In this document: positions 7,036 through 13,989 of the stretch, in pieces
How positions within the stretch are numbered: the stretch's first letter is position 1
Layout: each line of letters starts with the position of its first letter
NCBI RefSeq assembly: GCF_023242475.1
Contig: NZ_JALJFG010000021.1
Coordinates: forward strand, 1 to 64,000
Origin: Pseudomonas sp. MWU15-20650
Lineage (GTDB): Bacteria > Pseudomonadota > Gammaproteobacteria > Pseudomonadales > Pseudomonadaceae
Length of the DNA: 64,000 bases
Direction of reading: 5' to 3'
Program-made: the position numbers and the translations under genes
Notes under the pieces: generated by a model
Told to the model about the DNA's origin: nothing
What the model saw: the letters and a program-made list of their open reading frames with translations, nothing else
The model's database searches: none

Positions 7036-7749
7036 ATGAAACGAAGCAAGTACGTCCAGCTTTCGCTGGCAGCGTCGGTCGCCATGGCGATATCCGGCTG
7101 TGGGCCAACGGAAAAAACCTACGATTTGCAGAAGAAGTACAACTTCCAGTCGGTTCAACAGTGCGCCGATGAAAAGCTGCCGGTAGACGTCTGCTCCGAC
7201 GCCTACATGACGGCCATGGCCGAGCACCGCCGCATTGCCCCGGTGTACGACAGCCAGACCGACTGCGACGCCGACTTTGTCGCCGACTGGTGCCAACAGG
7301 AGTCCACCGGCAAGTTCATCCCCCGGTTGGGCGGTTTCGAACTGACCGCCGAAGGCCGGGTGACGCAATCCCAGGTAGACGCGGCCAATGCTCAAGTGGC
7401 CGGCTCCCAGGCGAGCGGTGGCGGCTCAGGCTTCTCCACCAGCAGCCTGCTGACCGGCCTGCTGATCGGCAACATGCTGAGCAACAATCGCAACAGCTAC
7501 CGCTCCGAACCGGTGTATCGCTATCGCGATGATCGCGGCAACTACGGCAACTCCACGCTCAATCAGCGCGCTTCCAATGGGGCGACCTTCGGCCGTTCCA
7601 ACCAGGCCCGGTATGGCAGCAGCAATTACACGAACACGTTGCGTTCCTCCAGCCAGTCGAGCTCCGTGGCCTCGGCCACCTCCCGTGGCGGCTTCGGCAG
7701 CAAGGCCAGCGCACGCAGCGGCTGGGGCGGCGGCGGGTCGAGCAGTTAA
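7036..7749 (+). CDS. yjfM: DUF1190 lipoprotein (YjfM/YgiB-like)
   Basis: A 237-residue lipoprotein. The signal is MKRSKYVQLSLAASVAMAISGC with the lipobox Cys at residue 22, written here in two parts as KYVQLSLAASVAMA and ISGC. The mature part begins with a Cys-containing DUF1190 domain (paired Cys in QQCADEKLPVDVC and SQTDCDADFVADWC). It ends in a long Ser/Gly/Arg-rich low-complexity tail closing GWGGGGSSS. I choose the ATG at 7036 over the TTG at 7018 because ACGGAG lies 7 bases upstream and the signal peptide starts there. DUF1190 proteins usually accompany glutathionylspermidine-synthase-like enzymes, as here. Confidence 0.88.
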   Translation: MKRSKYVQLSLAASVAMAISGCGPTEKTYDLQKKYNFQSVQQCADEKLPVDVCSDAYMTAMAEHRRIAPVYDSQTDCDADFVADWCQQESTGKFIPRLGGFELTAEGRVTQSQVDAANAQVAGSQASGGGSGFSTSSLLTGLLIGNMLSNNRNSYRSEPVYRYRDDRGNYGNSTLNQRASNGATFGRSNQARYGSSNYTNTLRSSSQSSSVASATSRGGFGSKASARSGWGGGGSSS

Positions 7750-7760
7750 GGACAGCAGCC

Positions 7761-8918
7761 ATGAAGAAGATCCACTGCGCAGAGCGCCATGACTGGAAAC
7801 AGACCGCCGACAGCCTCGGCTTCCTGTTCCATACCATCGACGGTGAACCCTACTGGGACGAAAGCGCGTACTACCAGTTCACGCTCAAGCAAATCGAGCA
7901 CGACCTCGAAGACCCGACCACCGAGATCCATGACATGTGCATGGACCTCGTCGCCCGCGTGGTCCAGAGCGAAGAACTGCTCGAACGCCTGAGCATCCCC
8001 GCGCCGTTCTACGACATGATCCGAACCTCATGGCTCGAAGGCCACCCGCACCTGTACGGGCGCATGGACTTCTCCTACAACGGCACCGGCCCCGCCAAGT
8101 TGCTGGAACTCAACTACGACACACCGACCAGCCTCTACGAGGCCGCGGCGTTCCAGTGGGGCTGGCTCGAGCAATGCATCGAACGCGGCCTGCTGCCCAA
8201 ACACGCCGACCAGTTCAACAGCATCGACACCAAACTGCATCAAGCCTTTGCCCAATTGCAGATCAACCAGCCGTTCTACTTCGCCTCGATGAAAGACTCG
8301 GTCGAAGACAAAGGCACCACGGATTACCTGCGCCTGGTCGCGGAAAAAGTCGGCATCGAATCCCGCCACATCGACATCGAAGACATCGGCCTGACCCGCG
8401 AAGGCCGCTTCGTCGACCTCGAAGATCGCTGGATTCCCCACCTGTTCAAACTGCACGCCTGGGAATTCATCTTCCACGAACCCTTCGGCACTGCGATTGC
8501 CGAGAGTGACACGCAGTTTTTCGAGCCCGCGTGGAAATCCATCCTCTCCAACAAAGGCATCCTGCCGCTGCTGTGGGAATTCAACAAAGGCCACCCGAAT
8601 TTGCTCGCGTCCCATCTGGATACTGAACCAGGTAAAGCCGTGCCGAAGGGGTGGGTGCGCAAGCCGTTTTTCTCGCGGGAAGGGGCGAACATCGAGCTGC
8701 AAACGGCTGATGGGCTGATCGTAAAAGAAGACGGGCCCTACACGGATGCGCCGTTTATTCTGCAGGAGTTCGCGCCGCTGCCACGGTTTGGGGACAGCTA
8801 TACGTTGATTGGGTCTTGGGTGATTGGGGATCAGGCTGCGGGGATTGGCGTGCGGGAAGACGATAGCTTGATTACCAAGGATTCGAGTCGGTTTTTGCCG
8901 CATTTGATATTGGATTGA
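7761..8918 (+). CDS. yjfC: Glutathionylspermidine synthase-like ATP-grasp ligase (YjfC-like)
   Basis: A 385-residue enzyme corresponding to the C-terminal synthetase half of glutathionylspermidine synthase. It has RMDFSYNG, KLLELNYDTPTSLYE, LLWEFNKGHPNLL and KPFFSREGANI, the segments forming the ATP-grasp site, and no CHAP amidase domain in front. Family enzymes activate a carboxylate with ATP and couple it to an amine. The stand-alone YjfC/YgiC branch has no proven substrate and is predicted to ligate a peptide or polyamine to an envelope component. It starts 11 bases after the DUF1190 gene and is the last gene of the operon; a GC hairpin follows at 8979-8996. Confidence 0.9.
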   Translation: MKKIHCAERHDWKQTADSLGFLFHTIDGEPYWDESAYYQFTLKQIEHDLEDPTTEIHDMCMDLVARVVQSEELLERLSIPAPFYDMIRTSWLEGHPHLYGRMDFSYNGTGPAKLLELNYDTPTSLYEAAAFQWGWLEQCIERGLLPKHADQFNSIDTKLHQAFAQLQINQPFYFASMKDSVEDKGTTDYLRLVAEKVGIESRHIDIEDIGLTREGRFVDLEDRWIPHLFKLHAWEFIFHEPFGTAIAESDTQFFEPAWKSILSNKGILPLLWEFNKGHPNLLASHLDTEPGKAVPKGWVRKPFFSREGANIELQTADGLIVKEDGPYTDAPFILQEFAPLPRFGDSYTLIGSWVIGDQAAGIGVREDDSLITKDSSRFLPHLILD

Positions 8919-8978
8919 GGACGCCTGCTGGGCTTCTCTGTCAGGTCTGGCCAGACACGTCTCAACCGATTGGCTAAA

Positions 8979-8996
8979 TGCCCGCTTCAGCGGGCA
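8979..8996. terminator. Hairpin between the YjfC-like gene and darG
   Basis: TGCCCGCT and AGCGGGCA form an 8-bp perfect stem with a two-base loop, followed on the plus strand by GATTTCT. It lies between convergent genes and probably ends the upstream operon, though the U tract is poor. Confidence 0.5.
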
Positions 8997-9008
8997 GATT
9001 TCTGACTC

Positions 9009-10097
9009 TCAGCAGGTAACCATTTGAGCATTAGAGTGGCTGTGTGTAAGACGTTTGAGTGCAATCTCAAGCGCTTGGTCGTCGAACAGCTTGTTCTTGC
9101 GAGCACCTGCACCGGCTCCGCCCTCCCAGTGTTTCAACGCCTCGCGCACAGCAGGGACACTAGGGGAGACATTTTTCTGACTCAGCAACCAATCGACTGT
9201 CGCCAGCAGTTCCATCCCAAATGGAGACTCAAAACCATCAATCAACTCGGCGGTGCACTCCAAGGCTTGTGAGTACTCTTTGGCCTCTGTGTTGAGGTAG
9301 GTTTGGAGAAAGGCTTTACGGTCTTGGTCAAACCAGATGACATCGCTGATTTCCGCATCGCTGATGCGCTTATCGCAATGCAGATAACTACCATCCAGAT
9401 TGTTAAGCAGATGCTCCAACCGATTGGCATACGGCCCGTACTTGTGAGCAACGAACTTCAGGTCCAGCGGGTTCTTGAGGCCTGGCCGCTTTTCAATAGT
9501 GCGTTCCAGGAACCAAGCGAGCTTCTGAATCTCAAGCAAGCTGCATTCCATACCTAACACCCAGTACCGCCGCACCAGTTCAGCAATCAGTGCGCGGGCC
9601 GGTGTGAGTTTCTCAACGCCGCTGCGTTTGGCGACATTCAGGTATTGATTGGATGGCTCAAATACCAGCACATCGACATCCAGATCACTTAACACATCAA
9701 CGATCTGCTCGCGAACCTCAGGCCATTTCAGCCCCCCGTTACCCGCACCTAACGGCGGAACAGCCACGGACTTCACATGGTTTTCAATCAGAAAGCGCCG
9801 TAGATCAAGCAGGCCTTCGGTTATCCATGCCATCTGCGAAGGTGATCGCCAGTGACGCTTAGTCGGAAAGTTTACGATCCAGCGAGGGCCTTCCAGTTCG
9901 TTGACTGCGGTCACGTGAACCTTGCCCGTTTCTACCTCGCCAGCCTTACAGGCCGCTGCGTATAAACGATAGTTCTCTGCAAAGCGCTCTTTGAACATCA
10001 GCGCGATGCCTTTACCCATCACACCTACGGTATTCACCGTGTTGACGAGGGCTTCGGTGTTGGCTTCCAGAAGGTTGCCTTGGGTGAACCTGATCAT
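9009..10097 (-). CDS. darG: DarG antitoxin: macro-domain DNA ADP-ribosyl glycohydrolase
   Basis: A 362-residue protein. Residues 1-155 are a macrodomain (MIRFTQGNLLEANTEALVNT, the GVMGKGIAL loop, PPLGAGNGGLKW), the fold that removes ADP-ribose from thymidine in DNA. The remaining ~200 residues are a helical DarT-binding domain seen in DarG proteins. The start at 10097 overlaps the darT stop by four bases (ATGA), so the two are translationally coupled; an upstream in-frame ATG at 10193 would lie inside darT. In the described DarTG systems DarG both neutralises DarT by binding and reverses the DNA modification, and some of these systems defend against phage. Confidence 0.93.
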   Translation of the reverse strand: MIRFTQGNLLEANTEALVNTVNTVGVMGKGIALMFKERFAENYRLYAAACKAGEVETGKVHVTAVNELEGPRWIVNFPTKRHWRSPSQMAWITEGLLDLRRFLIENHVKSVAVPPLGAGNGGLKWPEVREQIVDVLSDLDVDVLVFEPSNQYLNVAKRSGVEKLTPARALIAELVRRYWVLGMECSLLEIQKLAWFLERTIEKRPGLKNPLDLKFVAHKYGPYANRLEHLLNNLDGSYLHCDKRISDAEISDVIWFDQDRKAFLQTYLNTEAKEYSQALECTAELIDGFESPFGMELLATVDWLLSQKNVSPSVPAVREALKHWEGGAGAGARKNKLFDDQALEIALKRLTHSHSNAQMVTC

Positions 10098-10738
10098 TGG
10101 AAATACCATCCCGGACGCGCATGGACGGACAACGTCAGGTCTCGGGCTGCGACGTCCTGTTCTATGCGTTTTTTCGTTGCATCGGTGTAACACATGATGC
10201 CAAGGAGTCCTGTAATCGGTAGGTGACGGTGAATTAGCGCCTCGGCCTGATAACGCTCCATTTTGCGAGGGTCATCGGGGTCACGTTTGAAGTCACGTCG
10301 TTGAAGGATAGACCAATCGATCTCGTGGAGATTCGCCAGATCACTGTAATAGTCTGTCCAATCCGGGTACGCATGTGCGTTTGTGAAGACGAACGGTAGG
10401 CCGAGCTCGGCGACGCGGTGCAAGCTTGAGACGAGAATTACGATCTCGTCATTGCTGCGCTGCTGAACGCTCCACCCAGAGTGAATATTTTTCATCATCA
10501 CAGAGAAGGGGGTGAAATAGAAGGGTACGTAGTCTGACAAAAAGCCTGCAGGAGCAATTGGGACACAGCGCGTGCGGCGTTTGTCGATTAAATCAACGTT
10601 GCCTATGTTCACATACTGCTGAGCCTGCACCTCGGAGCTGGCGCAGTGCAGGCCTTTGTCCAGAATCCAGGGCAGATTGTCGCGATGAACGATCCGCCAG
10701 ATCAGAGCCTTTTCAGGATTCAGGTTGTTATAAATCAT
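10094..10738 (-). CDS. darT: DarT toxin: ssDNA thymidine ADP-ribosyltransferase
   Basis: A 214-residue DUF4433/DarT protein. The family pattern is complete: the NAD-binding His in WRIVHRDNL, the Arg/Asn region around RRTR, YVPFYFTPFSVMM, and the catalytic Glu166 in the ARTT-like MERYQAEALIH. DarT links ADP-ribose from NAD to thymidines in short sequence motifs of single-stranded DNA and blocks replication. It is preceded by a DarT paralogue whose frame ends on this gene's start (ATGA) and followed by darG with a second ATGA overlap. All three therefore form one tightly coupled operon transcribed leftward from about 11330. Confidence 0.93.
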   Translation of the reverse strand: MIYNNLNPEKALIWRIVHRDNLPWILDKGLHCASSEVQAQQYVNIGNVDLIDKRRTRCVPIAPAGFLSDYVPFYFTPFSVMMKNIHSGWSVQQRSNDEIVILVSSLHRVAELGLPFVFTNAHAYPDWTDYYSDLANLHEIDWSILQRRDFKRDPDDPRKMERYQAEALIHRHLPITGLLGIMCYTDATKKRIEQDVAARDLTLSVHARPGWYFQ

Positions 10739-11307
10739 CTAAGAAACATTCCCCGATTCACTCCGATTTGTACATTAACACCGGCCTCGCGCATTTTAGA
10801 CTCACAGAGGGCTTCTACTTCGGCATTAGAAACAAAAACCTTGAAGAAATCGTTAGGGGGAACTACACCGGGCGACAGGCACTCAGCCATACAGATGCTC
10901 TTGCATTGAGGGTCATGCTAGTCCCTGGCATTCATGACCTCCCAGTTAATGGCCTCGAAGCCCTCAGCATAATCGAGCAACTGAATGGAATCGTTAGCCA
11001 ATGGATGGCGGGGAATGACCTTCCATTGCTTTCTAATTGCCACGTTTCGATGAACTGTGATCACAACAAATTGGGCGTCAGGCCTTCTGCGTTGAACGCT
11101 TCCATCGAACGGGTTTGCGGCAAACCAGTGGAAAGGTACGTACTGCTCTAGTGCGAAACCTTGTCGTTTTTTCAGAATCTCGGCATCAGCCACGTCTTCG
11201 AACACCCTGAGCTGCGATCGCGGTTTTAGCCCGTTCTGAAAAATACTGCTCAGATTTTCTAGCGACGTGAGGTGATAGAGAAGTTTTTGTTCCCTGATGT
11301 CTGCCAT
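10735..11307 (-). pseudogene. DarT paralogue interrupted by an in-frame amber codon
   Basis: The frame starts at 11307 with a strong ribosome site (AAGGAGACCGAT before ATG). It reads a DarT-like protein (KLLYHLTSLENL, EQYVPFHWFAANPF) to codon 129, then meets TAG at 10918-10920. The same frame continues without another stop for 60 codons (HDPQCKSICMAECLSP...) and ends in TGA at 10735-10737, overlapping the darT start as ATGA. The catalytic-type Glu (ICMAECL) lies after the amber, so the 129-residue product would lack it. One base change from a Tyr codon (TAC or TAT) would create this TAG. I conclude that it is an otherwise intact first gene of the darTG operon carrying a recent nonsense mutation; read-through or suppression cannot be excluded. 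Confidence 0.85.
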
Positions 11308-11620
11308 ATCGGTCTCCTTGACCTATGTATGAGCTGAAGTTGTTTCTTTCCTTATCGCTCACCAGAACGACTAGCCCAGTAAGGTTTGTCAGGATTAGCT
11401 GGGTGATTCTATTGTGATATCACTTTTTCTCACAAGCGCCATCCTTATTGCTGAGTGTTATTGAGAAATCAGGCGAATTTGCAGGCAATACAGCGTTCTC
11501 GAATTCGTTATGCCAGCAGGTCTGATCTCTTTCATTTGCAGGACGTTTCCTAGAGAATTCCAACCGCTTGCGCCAGCGAAGTTCCGTGACTAGGCTGCGG
11601 TCCGTCACTGCATATTCAGT
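11308..11620. other. Gap upstream of the darTG operon
   Basis: This stretch holds no convincing gene. It must contain the promoter of the leftward DarT-paralogue/darT/darG operon, in the first ~100 bases, but I could not pick a clear -35/-10 pair. A 62-codon minus-strand frame at 11420-11608 has no recognisable similarity and no good ribosome site. Confidence 0.5.
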
Positions 11621-11625
11621 GATCG

Positions 11626-11820
11626 GGTTTAGTCGCCCGGATTCGATTGGCGCATAAGCAACTCATGAGCCAGGCACCCCTTCGCCTGCATCTTATGGTG
11701 GCTGTGCGCAGGGCACCTCCGGGTGCGCCGGGTTTCCAATCGACCGGTCGACTAACCTGCGTACAGCTGCCGCCTTTTGTTTAGTCGCGGGAAGTGGTAG
11801 CTCCAAATTATCGATTGGAG
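11626..11820 (+). ncRNA. C4-like antisense RNA leader upstream of the DUF3077-like gene
   Basis: Two short blocks, TTTAGTCG (11628-11635) and TCGATTGG (11643-11650), occur again just before the small gene (11780-11787 and 11811-11818). The second copy of TCGATTGG contains the Shine-Dalgarno GGAG (11817-11820). Between the two sets lie their complements, CCAATCGA (11736-11743) and CGACTAACC (11749-11757). The complements can therefore pair either with the 5' blocks, closing a multi-stem structure, or with the downstream target blocks, hiding the ribosome site. This is the a/b against a'/b' architecture of the C4 antisense RNA of phages P1 and P7. Internal stems (AGCCA/TGGCT, GGGCACC/GGGTGCGCC) also fit. 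The naming is my inference. Confidence 0.6.
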
Positions 11821-11827
11821 TTTTGCT

Positions 11828-12064
11828 ATGGATAACGTTGTTTCGGATTCGCCGTCATCGGGTGTGATCTACCCATTTGTCGTCAATGAAGAGCTGAGCT
11901 TTGAGGATGCTTGGGTGCGTGTGGCTGAGTTGCTGCAGTGTGCGGTGGCGACGTCGCAAGTGCTTGGGGAGCCGCTGGCTGCGCCGCAGAGGGCGGTGAT
12001 GCATTTGGTGGAGGTGGCGAAGATGGTGGCGGATCGGGCTGTGGAGTGTTTGCAGCCTAGGTGA
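11828..12064 (+). CDS. Small DUF3077-like protein
   Basis: A 78-residue acidic, helical protein (ELSFEDAWVRVAELLQCAV, then RAVMHLVEVAKMVADRAVECL). The pattern of two amphipathic helices with a Cys in the middle resembles the DUF3077/DUF6124-type small proteins that occur in many copies in Pseudomonas genomes. No function is known for them. GGAG is 7 bases before the ATG, and that site can be sequestered by the antisense-like leader. No membrane segment or signal is seen. Because it lies between a toxin-antitoxin operon and a phage-type repressor, I consider it part of the accessory segment. Confidence 0.7.
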   Translation: MDNVVSDSPSSGVIYPFVVNEELSFEDAWVRVAELLQCAVATSQVLGEPLAAPQRAVMHLVEVAKMVADRAVECLQPR

Positions 12065-12111
12065 CGCGGATCGGAGGCCGGCGGGGCATAAGTGCCTGCC
12101 TTTTCGATCAT

Positions 12112-12360
12112 TCAATTGTCCAGCAGATGTTGGACAATTGATCTGAGGTTTTTAAGGGCATTAAAAAGCCGGCTTGTGGCCGGCTTCTCGGGGACTGCCT
12201 CAGCTTGTTTTTGACAAACCTCACCAGCCTTCAAATCGCTCAGCCCACATTGCGTCAGGCTGAATAGTAGGGGCATCAGCGGGAACTCCTCCGCATCGCC
12301 GAGCAGGGTGGATAGCGCAAAGCCATCCCCTGCCAAATGTGCCGCGCATGATACCCACAT
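12112..12360 (-). CDS. Doubtful small ORF behind the S24 repressor gene
   Basis: An 82-codon frame starting 6 bases after the repressor stop, with GAGGTGA as a ribosome site. Nothing in it is recognised. An intrinsic terminator (12163-12186) lies inside its last third, and the stop codon sits in a perfect inverted repeat (12113-12122 with 12131-12140). A full-length product would need transcription through the terminator, so the 3' part may be non-coding and the gene a remnant. The good start context is the only argument in its favour. Confidence 0.35.
   Translation of the reverse strand: MWVSCAAHLAGDGFALSTLLGDAEEFPLMPLLFSLTQCGLSDLKAGEVCQKQAEAVPEKPATSRLFNALKNLRSIVQHLLDN
12113..12140. repeat. 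Perfect inverted repeat, 10-bp arms
   Basis: CAATTGTCCA (12113-12122) and TGGACAATTG (12131-12140) with an 8-base loop. It sits between convergent transcripts. There is no T tract, so it is either a weak terminator or a protein-binding site. Confidence 0.6.
12163..12186 (-). terminator. Intrinsic terminator of the repressor transcript
   Basis: On the minus strand AAGCCGGC, a five-base loop and GCCGGCTT are followed by TTTAA: an 8-bp GC-rich stem with a U run. It would end leftward transcription from the repressor gene. Confidence 0.75.
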
Positions 12361-12365
12361 TCACC

Positions 12366-13139
12366 TCAATTGCCCACCTCCGGTTCCGATTTAGAGCCTT
12401 CCCAGCCTAATAAATGCTCATCCAGCGGTACCGGTGGGCGGCGGTTATTGAGGGTGGACCACCAGAACACCCAGCCCACGATCTGGAAGTTTTGCTCGAA
12501 GCGTTGTTCGTAGGTGAGGTATTCGTCCGGGTGTTCGCTGGCATTGTGGCTACGCATGCGCAAACCCCCGCCCGGGCGGTTGTAGAGGTATTTGATGCGT
12601 AGCATGCCGTCGTGTTCGACGGCGTAGATTTCGCCGTCGATGATTTGGGTGCGGCCGCGGTCGATGGCGAGGGTGGCGCCTTGTTGGATGATGTCGATCA
12701 TGCTGTTGTCGACCATGTAGGCGCCTACCGCGCGGTCGGGGTTTACGTTGAGGGTGTCGAGGGTGTGCAGGGAAACGCGGATGCGTTCGCTTGAGGTGAA
12801 GGTGGGGTGGAGGGCGATCTCCACGTCGGTTTTTTCTGGGCGGCAGGCGGGGCCTGTGAGGTATTTGCCAGGTTCTTCGCGGGTGAGGAATGCTTTCCTT
12901 GCATCGGGGCCGTCCAGCAGGAAGTTGGCGGGTGGGTGTTTGGGGCCGCGGCCGTCGTGTAACCAGCGGCTGGAGACGCACAGCAGTTCTGCGATCTCGT
13001 TGAGTCGGCCCATGGGGACGCCGCGTTTGAACCAGTTGTTCACGTGTTGAGGCGTGACGCCACGGTTCTTGGCGAAGTCGGAGGCGGAAAGATGAACTTC
13101 CCGTAATAGCGCTTTTAAACGATCACCTGATGTATTCAT
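12366..13139 (-). CDS. LexA/CI-type repressor (HTH plus S24 peptidase)
   Basis: A 257-residue protein. Residues ~5-60 form a helix-turn-helix of the phage-repressor kind (DFAKNRGVTPQHVNNWFKRG). Residues ~115-235 are an S24/LexA-like peptidase with the Ser146 in VDNSMIDII and Lys183 in LRIKYLY, the usual Ser-Lys dyad. Such repressors (PrtR, CI) self-cleave on RecA filaments and derepress pyocin or prophage genes. A canonical Ala-Gly or Cys-Gly cleavage pair before the dyad is not obvious; LTGPAC near 95-100 is the nearest. No structural phage or pyocin genes are visible nearby, so its targets are elsewhere or it is a domesticated orphan. Candidate operators lie in the 150 bases upstream. Confidence 0.9.
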   Translation of the reverse strand: MNTSGDRLKALLREVHLSASDFAKNRGVTPQHVNNWFKRGVPMGRLNEIAELLCVSSRWLHDGRGPKHPPANFLLDGPDARKAFLTREEPGKYLTGPACRPEKTDVEIALHPTFTSSERIRVSLHTLDTLNVNPDRAVGAYMVDNSMIDIIQQGATLAIDRGRTQIIDGEIYAVEHDGMLRIKYLYNRPGGGLRMRSHNASEHPDEYLTYEQRFEQNFQIVGWVFWWSTLNNRRPPVPLDEHLLGWEGSKSEPEVGN

Positions 13140-13151
13140 AAACGCTGAGTT
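13139..13151 (-). promoter_or_regulatory. Candidate repressor operator next to the start codon
   Basis: The minus strand reads AACTCAGCGTTTA, overlapping the A of the start codon. The same 13-mer with one change (AACTCAGTGTTTA) lies on the plus strand at 13272-13284. A shared site this close to the start fits autorepression. Confidence 0.5.
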
Positions 13152-13260
13152 TACTGGCCGTAAAATCTAATCAAATAAACCATGCGTTGAATTGCGCGCG
13201 TAGGATATTGCTTATAGGTCGATTTATCTTTCAATAAGACGGCTTAGTTGAACGCCTTTA

Positions 13261-13286
13261 ATTAAACATTGAACTCAGTGTTTAAT
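13261..13286. promoter_or_regulatory. Candidate repressor operator, inverted repeat
   Basis: ATTAAACA (13261-13268) and TGTTTAAT (13279-13286) are perfect 8-bp arms around a ten-base centre that contains AACTCAG. The element is AT-rich, is placed about 120 bases from the repressor start, and shares its core with the site at 13139-13151. Confidence 0.5.
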
Positions 13287-13295
13287 TTTTCCCAC

Positions 13296-13327
13296 AAAAA
13301 AGCCCCGAATGATCGGGGCTTTTTTTT
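13296..13327. terminator. Bidirectional terminator downstream of ppa
   Basis: AGCCCCGA (13301-13308), a four-base loop and TCGGGGCT (13313-13320) are flanked by A5 on the left and T7 on the right. It can terminate in both directions and ends the ppa transcript. Confidence 0.85.
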
Positions 13328-13353
13328 ATTGCCGTGGCAACGGGGTGCGGGTA

Positions 13354-13881
13354 TCAGCCTTTGTAGGCGGCAACCGACTTCATGATCTCGGCGCGGGCGG
13401 CGTCTGCGTTGCCCCAACCGTCGATCTTCACCCATTTGCCTTTTTCGAGGTCTTTGTAGTTCTCGAAGAAGTGCTTGATCTGTTCCAGCAGCAGTGGCGG
13501 CAGGTCGGTGTATTCCTTCACGTCCACGTACAGCTGGGACAGCTTGTCGTGTGGCACTGCGATGACTTTGGCATCGCCGCCGCCGTCGTCGGTCATGTTC
13601 AGGATGCCGACTGGACGCGCACGGATAACCGAGCCTGGGGTAACCGGGTAAGGGGTTACAACCAGCACGTCGAGGGGGTCACCGTCGTCAGCCAGGGTGT
13701 TAGGGATGAAGCCGTAGTTGGCCGGGTAGAACATCGGGGTGGCCATGAAACGGTCAACGAACAGGCAGTCGCTGTCTTTGTCGATTTCGTATTTGATCGG
13801 CGCGTGGTTGGCCGGAATTTCGATGGCGACGTAGATGTCGTTCGGCAGGTCATTGCCAGCCGGAATCTTGCTGTAGCTCAT
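13354..13881 (-). CDS. ppa: Inorganic pyrophosphatase
   Basis: A 175-residue family I soluble pyrophosphatase, the normal bacterial length. The signature DGDPLDVLVV with its metal-binding Asp residues, the N-terminal EIPANHAPIKYEID and the PMFYPANYGFIP segment are all intact. It hydrolyses pyrophosphate to drive biosynthetic reactions in the cytoplasm. I use the ATG at 13881 (MSYSKIPAGNDLP), where homologues begin; the in-frame ATG at 13914 adds 11 residues without similarity. It is a single gene with its own terminator. Confidence 0.97.
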   Translation of the reverse strand: MSYSKIPAGNDLPNDIYVAIEIPANHAPIKYEIDKDSDCLFVDRFMATPMFYPANYGFIPNTLADDGDPLDVLVVTPYPVTPGSVIRARPVGILNMTDDGGGDAKVIAVPHDKLSQLYVDVKEYTDLPPLLLEQIKHFFENYKDLEKGKWVKIDGWGNADAARAEIMKSVAAYKG

Positions 13882-13989
13882 TGGGCGTTGCCCCCGTAGT
13901 TGGCCATGAAACATGGCCGGATTGGCCTAAAAGTGGCGGCGATTATAGGCATATTCTGACGCCGATGCCATGCGCCAGACGTCGCAAGC

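Noticed and set aside
10558..11151. Long plus-strand frame opposite the DarT paralogue and darT
   Set aside because: It is antisense to two well-supported DarT frames and has no family motifs.
11420..11608. 62-codon minus-strand frame upstream of the darTG operon
   Set aside because: No ribosome site, no similarity recognised, composition like non-coding sequence.
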